Positions 59,460-64,000 of a DNA stretch of 64,000 bases are shown piece by piece; position 1 is the first letter of the stretch, and each line of letters begins with the position of its first letter. The notes below the pieces were generated by a model. It worked only from the letters and a program-made list of their open reading frames with translations, was not told the DNA's origin and made no database searches. This stretch comes from Halomonas alimentaria (GTDB lineage: Bacteria; Pseudomonadota; Gammaproteobacteria; Pseudomonadales; Halomonadaceae), in contig NZ_WUTT01000001.1 in assembly GCF_009902005.1 (NCBI RefSeq), positions 2,012,227 to 2,076,226 on the forward strand. Reading direction: 5' to 3'. Both the position numbers and the translations under genes were made by a program.

Positions 59460-61598
59460 CTACTCCCACGCCTTGTCGTGTTCGTCCCAGTAGTCGCCCA
59501 GATCGCGCTCTTCGGTCATCCCGTAGAGTCCGTAGCGGCGATCAAGGGTGGCGCCACCGTCGCGGGTCAGGGGGCGCCAGCTGAGGCCGGCACGTGAACG
59601 GCTCGAGCGGGTGAACATCGCATCCAGCGGAATCGACAGGTAGAGCCCCTTGTCGAAGCTGCCCTCGCCGAAGTCATCGCCGGCATCGGTCCAGGTGCCC
59701 CAGGCGCCGACCCGCACGCCGGAGTCGAACTCGCGTGACAGGTCCAGCGTGGTGCCCACATCGCCTGCAAGATAGCGACCCACGCTCAGCTTCGCCAAAA
59801 CATCCTCGACCCCGGTCTCAAGGTAGCCGGTCAGGTGGCCCGTCCAGGTCTCGTAGTCACGCAGATCGAAGCGCTGCTCGAAATCACGCTGGCGCACCCA
59901 GTTCACGTCCAGGCCCAGGGCGAGCGGGCTGTTGAAGGGTCGATAGAGTAGCTCGCCGCCGGCACCGGCATACATCATCTCCAGCAGGCCACCATAACCC
60001 ATGGCGTACCAGTCATCGCCGAGCTGGGCGGTGCGGGTGTACTGCAGATTCTCGATCCCCAGACTGGATTCGGCCAGGTAGTCGCCGATGAAGGTGCGCA
60101 CACGGGGCAGGGCGGACTCGGCGATGTAGTCGTACTCGTCGAAGTTATCGAACAGGGTCAGCGCCAGCTGGCCCGAGAGCCAGCCGTTGCGGTCGGTACG
60201 ATAGTCGCCACCCAGCACCGCCATCAGCCGGTAGAGGTAGCCGTCGGGGCCGCCGAAGTTCTGGTCGACGCGTGGCCCCAAGCTCCACTGGAAGCCCCGG
60301 GGCTCCTGCTCGTAGAGAACTTCGCCGCGCGGCTCGTCGAGCTTGGCATGGGCATAGAGGCCATACAGGTGGTCGTCTTCCTGCCTGGTGGAGCGCGTGC
60401 CAGTTACCAGGGCCTCACGGTCGTGCACGTCCTCACGCAGCGATAGGCCGAGCGTCTCCCAGCGAAAGCGAAACCGCTCCACCTCGTCCTCGGCCTGGGC
60501 GTTGAGGATGCGCCCGGCGCGGATCTCGCTCTGCAGCAGCGAGGGGTACTTCACCGGCTCCCCGGTGACGACGAGGTCGCGGCCGTCACGGGTGATGCGC
60601 GATACCGCGATGCCTGCGTTCTCCTGCAGTTCCTGGCTGACCGTGGTCCAGTTATCCCGGGGGGGCGCCGTCGGATCGGCGGGCGGCGGATCACGCTTGA
60701 TCTGGCTGAGCCCGGCCAGGTCCACTGCGTAGCTGATGCCGGCCATGGCAGTATCGCCGCGCTGCCAGCCGGCGCGCAGCTCCAGGTTGTCGGCCAGCGC
60801 CAGGCGGGCGCCGACATTGAAGCGAGTATCCTGGGGCTGGTCGTTGTCCTGGGGCTCGTTGCTGTAGTCATTGCCTTCATACTCCAGCTGCAACACCAGC
60901 GGGTCCCAGGGCGTCTGGTACTCAACGCCGCCGAACAGCGCCGCTGGTCCGCGGAACAGGTCATCCAGGGCGAACTCGCCCCCCTGGTCGCCACCTCCGT
61001 CGCCGGGCCGGGTATCGAAGCGATCATGCAGCGCCCCTAGTGGACTATCCATGTCGTCGGCATTACCCAGATAGCCCCAGCCCAGCCCCAGGGTGAAGTC
61101 GAAGTCATACCAGCGCTTGGTAGCCACCAAGTACTCCGCGCCGAACAGCGTGGTGCCGCCCAGGTCGCGCAGACCCAAGGCCAGCTGAGGCCAGTAGCGG
61201 CTCTCTTCGCGCAGGCGCAGCTTGATGTCGATGCCCTTGTCGAGGTTGGGGCGCTCCTCGTCGGCGGCGGCGTACTGGCGGTTCTCAACCTCCACGTACC
61301 GAAAGCCCCCCTCAAGCCATTCAGTCGGCTGAAAGAACAGGCTGTAGCGGCGATAAGGCGCTGTGCGGCTCCACCCCGCCAGCATGCTACCCACCGGTGC
61401 CATGCGCGCGCTGGGCGTCTGCATCAGGCCGATGCCGCCGAAGTCGCTCTGGCCAGAGCCTAGGCCACTTGCGAGGGCAGGGGAAGCCACAAGGGAGACT
61501 GCGGGAAGAGCAGCAAGTAGCGGGAGGGTTGAAAGTACAAAGTGACAAGAAGAAAGTCCCTCTCTGCACTCATTTCGCTTCGACGCCTTGGCACCCAT
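59460..61598 (-). CDS. yjbH: YjbH/GfcD-family outer-membrane polysaccharide protein
   Basis: A 712-residue protein with an N-terminal signal peptide (STLPLLAALPAVSLVASPALA). GGIGLMQTPSARMAPVGSMLAGWSRTAPYRRYSLFFQPTEWLEGGFRYVEVENR, in overlapping pieces, is the YjbH signature. It probably forms a large outer-membrane barrel for exopolysaccharide secretion in concert with YjbE, YjbF and YjbG. Start at 61598 with AGGGG upstream. It lies 56 bases after yjbG. The cognate enzymes are not in this window. Confidence 0.88.
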   Translation of the reverse strand: MGAKASKRNECREGLSSCHFVLSTLPLLAALPAVSLVASPALASGLGSGQSDFGGIGLMQTPSARMAPVGSMLAGWSRTAPYRRYSLFFQPTEWLEGGFRYVEVENRQYAAADEERPNLDKGIDIKLRLREESRYWPQLALGLRDLGGTTLFGAEYLVATKRWYDFDFTLGLGWGYLGNADDMDSPLGALHDRFDTRPGDGGGDQGGEFALDDLFRGPAALFGGVEYQTPWDPLVLQLEYEGNDYSNEPQDNDQPQDTRFNVGARLALADNLELRAGWQRGDTAMAGISYAVDLAGLSQIKRDPPPADPTAPPRDNWTTVSQELQENAGIAVSRITRDGRDLVVTGEPVKYPSLLQSEIRAGRILNAQAEDEVERFRFRWETLGLSLREDVHDREALVTGTRSTRQEDDHLYGLYAHAKLDEPRGEVLYEQEPRGFQWSLGPRVDQNFGGPDGYLYRLMAVLGGDYRTDRNGWLSGQLALTLFDNFDEYDYIAESALPRVRTFIGDYLAESSLGIENLQYTRTAQLGDDWYAMGYGGLLEMMYAGAGGELLYRPFNSPLALGLDVNWVRQRDFEQRFDLRDYETWTGHLTGYLETGVEDVLAKLSVGRYLAGDVGTTLDLSREFDSGVRVGAWGTWTDAGDDFGEGSFDKGLYLSIPLDAMFTRSSRSRAGLSWRPLTRDGGATLDRRYGLYGMTEERDLGDYWDEHDKAWE

Positions 61599-61654
61599 CA
61601 ATTGCCCCTTTCTACTTTCCACTTCCCACTCATTCCCTTCCCCCTTTCCGCCCG

Positions 61655-62440
61655 TCATTCCTCTGCTCCAGTAACCTCTTGAATCTCGCACTCATCCCCC
61701 GGCAACCTTGTTGCCAGGTACGCTGGCAGCCGCTGATTGACGAGCCGCCGAGCCGTCGAGTCGATGGAGGCGGGCAGTTCCAGCATTACACGGCTCCCCG
61801 GGGTGAGGGGCGTTTCCTGGTGGTTCCAGGCCATTATTCCGCGCCGGTGCTGCTCACCGCTGGGGGTGATCAATGCGGCGTGTTCTGCGCCCTGGCGTGC
61901 GGCACTTCCGGCGATCTGGTCGAGTGCCTGTGACAGCGTCATGTCGGGCTGCCAAGGGAGTCTCGATACCCCGCCCAGATGCCAGACCTCGACCCATGTC
62001 GGCACTGCGCAGTGCCCCCAGTAATGAAATGCGGACAGCGGTGGATCGCGGCGCCGGTCGGCACCCAGCCAGGGCAGGTCATGCCGCCCAGGGGTTCTAG
62101 CAGGGACCGCGCTTGAGGCCTCGAGCTCACGTTGCCAGGCGCCAAGCGCCGCGATCAGGCCGTCGGCACCATCGAGCCGGGCACGGCGCCTCAGTGTCTC
62201 GAGTTCGGCGATCAGCCGCCGGCGCTGCGGCTCCACTGCCTCGACGGTAGCGTGTTCGAGGGCGAAGGCATGGGTCCACACCACGCGCTCCCCGCTTCGC
62301 TGCAGGGTGTCGAGCCAGGCGTCGGACAGGCGAACGTGTGGCGATGGCTGCGGTTCGGGCTGTTGGGCGGTGGCGCCCAGTGGCATCAGCAACCAACTGG
62401 CTGCAAGGCACACCGCCAGCGTGCGAGTGGCTACCACCAT
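61655..62440 (-). CDS. yjbG: YjbG/GfcC-like capsule-associated periplasmic protein
   Basis: A 261-residue exported protein. The signal peptide is LAVCLAASWLLMPLGATAQ. The body has HVRLSDAWLDTLQRSGERVVW, DLPWLGADRRRDPP and GTPLTPGSRVMLELP-like beta-grasp segments (QETPLTPGSRVMLELPASI), as in GfcC. It starts at 62440 and overlaps the end of yjbF by ten bases, so translation is coupled. Role: periplasmic partner in polysaccharide export. Confidence 0.82.
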   Translation of the reverse strand: MVVATRTLAVCLAASWLLMPLGATAQQPEPQPSPHVRLSDAWLDTLQRSGERVVWTHAFALEHATVEAVEPQRRRLIAELETLRRRARLDGADGLIAALGAWQRELEASSAVPARTPGRHDLPWLGADRRRDPPLSAFHYWGHCAVPTWVEVWHLGGVSRLPWQPDMTLSQALDQIAGSAARQGAEHAALITPSGEQHRRGIMAWNHQETPLTPGSRVMLELPASIDSTARRLVNQRLPAYLATRLPGDECEIQEVTGAEE

Positions 62441-63141
62441 GGTCTGGCTACCTCCCAGCGAATCGTGGGGCCGTCTGGCCAGGCTTGTTCCTCGCCGGCC
62501 CATAGCCGATGGTTCTGTGGGTCGCGCCACAGCACGCCTTCCGTGACGTCACCGTTATCCCAGTTCAGCACCTGTGTGCAGGGCTGGAGGGTCAGCGTGG
62601 CCAGCGGCAAATCGAAGGGCCTGGCCTCGTCGCAGCGTAGCTCGCCTTCTGCGGTCATACGCCTGGGCAGTCCCTGTTCATCCTGCCAGCTACGAGTCAC
62701 CTCGAAGGGCGCCGGCTCGGCTTGCTGCCATGGCACTTCGGCATCTCCGCGGAGGCGATAGGCGGTATCCAGCAGGTTGTGGGCCAGGCCCACGGTGGTG
62801 TGCAGCGCCTCATGGCGCAGGGCGATCAATCCCTGATGGCCGGTTGGCCAGTAGGTTTCCGCGTTACCCTGGGCGCCCAGCACCACCAGCCCTCGGCGGT
62901 CGCCGGTGTCGATGTTGATGGTAGCGAAGGGGATCTCGTCGGCCCGTGCCGCGGGGTCGGCCTCGCTCACGCCCAGGGCATCCTCGAACATTGTGGTGAT
63001 CAGCGATCCACCGCCGTTGGCGCAGCCCGTCAGGGTGAGCGGCAGCAGGGTGGCGCCTAACAGGCAGGCAGGGCGTAGACGTAAGAGAGCCGCCCGCAGG
63101 CGGCTCTGTGCGTTCACGTTGCCGTGTATAACCATCGGCAT
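62431..63141 (-). CDS. yjbF: YjbF/GfcB-like lipoprotein
   Basis: A 236-residue lipoprotein with the lipobox LTGC (Cys40). The family motif INIDTGDRRGLVVLG is followed by AETYWPTGHQGLIALRHEALHTTVGLAHNL, in overlapping pieces, with the YjbF-type glycine and His residues. GGAG precedes the first ATG; a second ATG is two codons later. Second gene of the yjbEFGH-type operon, close to yjbE. Confidence 0.85.
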   Translation of the reverse strand: MPMVIHGNVNAQSRLRAALLRLRPACLLGATLLPLTLTGCANGGGSLITTMFEDALGVSEADPAARADEIPFATINIDTGDRRGLVVLGAQGNAETYWPTGHQGLIALRHEALHTTVGLAHNLLDTAYRLRGDAEVPWQQAEPAPFEVTRSWQDEQGLPRRMTAEGELRCDEARPFDLPLATLTLQPCTQVLNWDNGDVTEGVLWRDPQNHRLWAGEEQAWPDGPTIRWEVARPWW

Positions 63142-63153
63142 TCGCGACTCCGA

Positions 63154-63459
63154 TCAGTTGGTGCCAGTGGTGCCAGTGGTGCCAGTGGTGCCAGTGGTGC
63201 CAGTGGTGCCAGTGGTGCCAGTACCGCTGTCACTACCGGAGATAGCGGCGATCAACGCCACGGCAATGCCAGCGCCAACGCCAACGGTCAGTGCCGGGTT
63301 TTCACTTGCTGCATTGGCCAGGCCTGAAGCCCCACCGCTTTGCGGGGCGTTGTCACTGGCGCCTTGCGCCATGGCCAGGGGAGTGCTGAGCATACCGGTG
63401 ATGGCGATCAGCGCCATGCCCTTCTTGGCGAAAGCGTTCTTGGCAAAAGTATTCTTCAT
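63154..63459 (-). CDS. yjbE: YjbE/GfcA-like small exported protein with C-terminal tandem repeats
   Basis: A 101-residue protein. A signal peptide (KKGMALIAITGMLSTPLAMAQG) is followed by NPALTVGVGAGIAVALIAAISGS and a Gly-Thr-rich tail made of repeated TGT triplets. The tail is coded by a 9-base tandem repeat (GGTGCCAGT on the plus strand, 63161-63224). The ATG at 63459 has GGAGG nine bases upstream. First gene of yjbEFGH. Confidence 0.82.
   Translation of the reverse strand: MKNTFAKNAFAKKGMALIAITGMLSTPLAMAQGASDNAPQSGGASGLANAASENPALTVGVGAGIAVALIAAISGSDSGTGTTGTTGTTGTTGTTGTTGTN
63161..63224. repeat. 9-bp minisatellite (GGTGCCAGT)x7 in yjbE
   Basis: About seven head-to-tail copies of GGTGCCAGT, in frame with the TGT protein repeats. 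Being a multiple of three, copy-number change alters tail length without a frameshift. Confidence 0.9.
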
Positions 63460-63620
63460 CGTGTCCATCCTCCATGTTGCTGTTCCCGGGCACGACCCGT
63501 ACACGGGCTTCATCGACTGTCCGGCCTTAGGGTAATCGCTAATCCGGCGTTTGTCTCGTCCTGAGCACTGTGTTTAACAGAAATTCATGGGTGGCGAAAC
63601 CTGGTGGCAGCGATTGGCTC

Positions 63621-63652
63621 GCCCCCGTGTAAGAGATCTCCTACACGGGGGC
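63621..63652. promoter_or_regulatory. Long palindrome in divergent polysaccharide promoter region
   Basis: GCCCCCGTGTA (63621-63631) pairs with TACACGGGGGC (63642-63652), and GAGATCTC (63633-63640) forms an inner palindrome; only one base pair is mismatched. No T-run follows. It lies between the divergent yjbE and the Wza-like gene, so an operator or a transcript-control hairpin is possible. The region 63460-63914 shows no gene. Confidence 0.6.
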
Positions 63653-63863
63653 AGGTCGGGCTCCTGATGCTGGAATCGTCATCGTTTGTTCATGTATAGT
63701 CGCCACCCTCGAAACCCTAGTAAAGAAAGTTAGCGGCAGCACCTCTACTTTGGTTGTTGCTTGATGCAGACGCTTGAAAATTAATTTTAGTTCGCGAACA
63801 ATCGCTTGCGGATACTTTACAATCAGCGAAACCAGGCCTCGGGGATGCGCCATGACACCTCGG

Positions 63864-63875
63864 GGCGGTAGCGTG
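63864..63875 (+). promoter_or_regulatory. RfaH-recruiting ops element (JUMPstart core)
   Basis: GGCGGTAGCGTG is an exact match to the ops consensus that pauses RNA polymerase and recruits RfaH in leader regions of capsule, LPS and other surface operons. It is 40 bases before the ATG of the Wza-like gene and on its strand. RfaH action here is inferred. Confidence 0.85.
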
Positions 63876-63914
63876 TCCCGATCCCTTATTACTCATCTCA
63901 GCAGGCACGAGCCA

Positions 63915-64000
63915 ATGTTAAATCCAACGTCGATCAAACTGCTGGCGGTGCTTGGTGGCGCCCTGTGGCTGACTGGCTGCGCTTTCGCCCCCGGGAGCCA
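63915..64000 (+). CDS. N-terminal part of a Wza-like polysaccharide export lipoprotein (runs off the window)
   Basis: The 28 visible residues, MLNPTSIKLLAVLGGALWLT then GCAFAPGS, form a lipoprotein signal with lipobox LTGC (Cys22). The sequence after the cysteine (AFAPGS) resembles the start of mature Wza. The ops element upstream and the divergent yjbEFGH genes support a polysaccharide-export role. The remainder is outside the window, so identity is provisional. Confidence 0.6.
   Translation, partial: MLNPTSIKLLAVLGGALWLTGCAFAPGS

Noticed and set aside
63161..63224. Regular repeat considered as a CRISPR array
   Set aside because: Units are nine bases, contiguous and in frame with a protein tail; there are no spacers and no cas genes.

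Overview
The window is chromosomal DNA from a high-GC gammaproteobacterium, most likely a member of the Halomonadaceae (Halomonas-type). That placement rests on protein sequence character and on Pseudomonas/Halomonas-like neighbourhoods (lexA-psrA-nagZ, argC-erpA-hemJ, a cysNC fusion, a LiuR-type branched-chain catabolic cluster); no 16S gene is present to confirm it. The segment spans the replication-origin region of the chromosome. Layout: (1) 1-808, the 5' end of mnmG and a DnaA-box cluster beside an AT-rich block, a strong oriC candidate. (2) 0.8-14.4 kb, housekeeping genes: a glutamine-type ABC transporter (glnHPQ), erpA, argC, a ClC-family channel, hemJ-thiD, hemL, a P-loop kinase-like protein, rdgB-hemW, an OmpA-like lipoprotein and rlmJ. 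(3) 14.4-25.2 kb, the classical origin cluster mnmE, yidC, rnpA, rpmH <-> dnaA, dnaN, recF, gyrB, with a second DnaA-box region before dnaA and three ParB-type parS sites in recF and after gyrB. (4) 25.2-33.6 kb, a broken ABC ATPase gene, acnB, lexA-dinB, psrA-nagZ and hpt. (5) 33.8-39.7 kb, branched-chain (valine-type) acyl-CoA catabolism: acyl-CoA synthetase and liuR-like regulator divergent from acyl-CoA dehydrogenase, 3-hydroxyisobutyryl-CoA hydrolase and mmsB. (6) 39.7-41.4 kb, an accessory patch of REP-like repeats around a RAYT transposase, plus vapBC. (7) 41.5-50.9 kb, miaE, a 1302-residue multidomain regulator, a lipoprotein hydrolase, a von Willebrand-A autotransporter, an EAL-domain remnant and UDP-glucose dehydrogenase. 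(8) 51.2-58.5 kb, assimilatory sulfate reduction (cysH, cysQ, cysNC, cysD) with a likely sulfate permease, interrupted by a decayed IS630-like gene. (9) 58.6-64 kb, OmpW-like porin, a yjbEFGH/gfcABCD-type exopolysaccharide operon and, divergently, the start of a Wza-like lipoprotein gene preceded by a perfect RfaH ops element. Several systems fit together. The origin, dnaA and parS sites make this the replication and segregation hub. The cys genes form the PAPS route to sulfite, with CysQ removing PAP. ugd, yjbEFGH and the Wza-like gene point to extracellular polysaccharide synthesis. Two families of short interspersed repeats run through the accessory and intergenic DNA: a REP-like family built on GTGGGAGCCCGAT / ATCGGCGAT, and inverted repeats built on GGGGTCAGACCCC. 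No rRNA, tRNA or CRISPR array was recognised. The most unusual items are the REP/RAYT system, the cyclase-like multidomain regulator, the VWA-autotransporter fusion and the ops/palindrome region between two polysaccharide operons.
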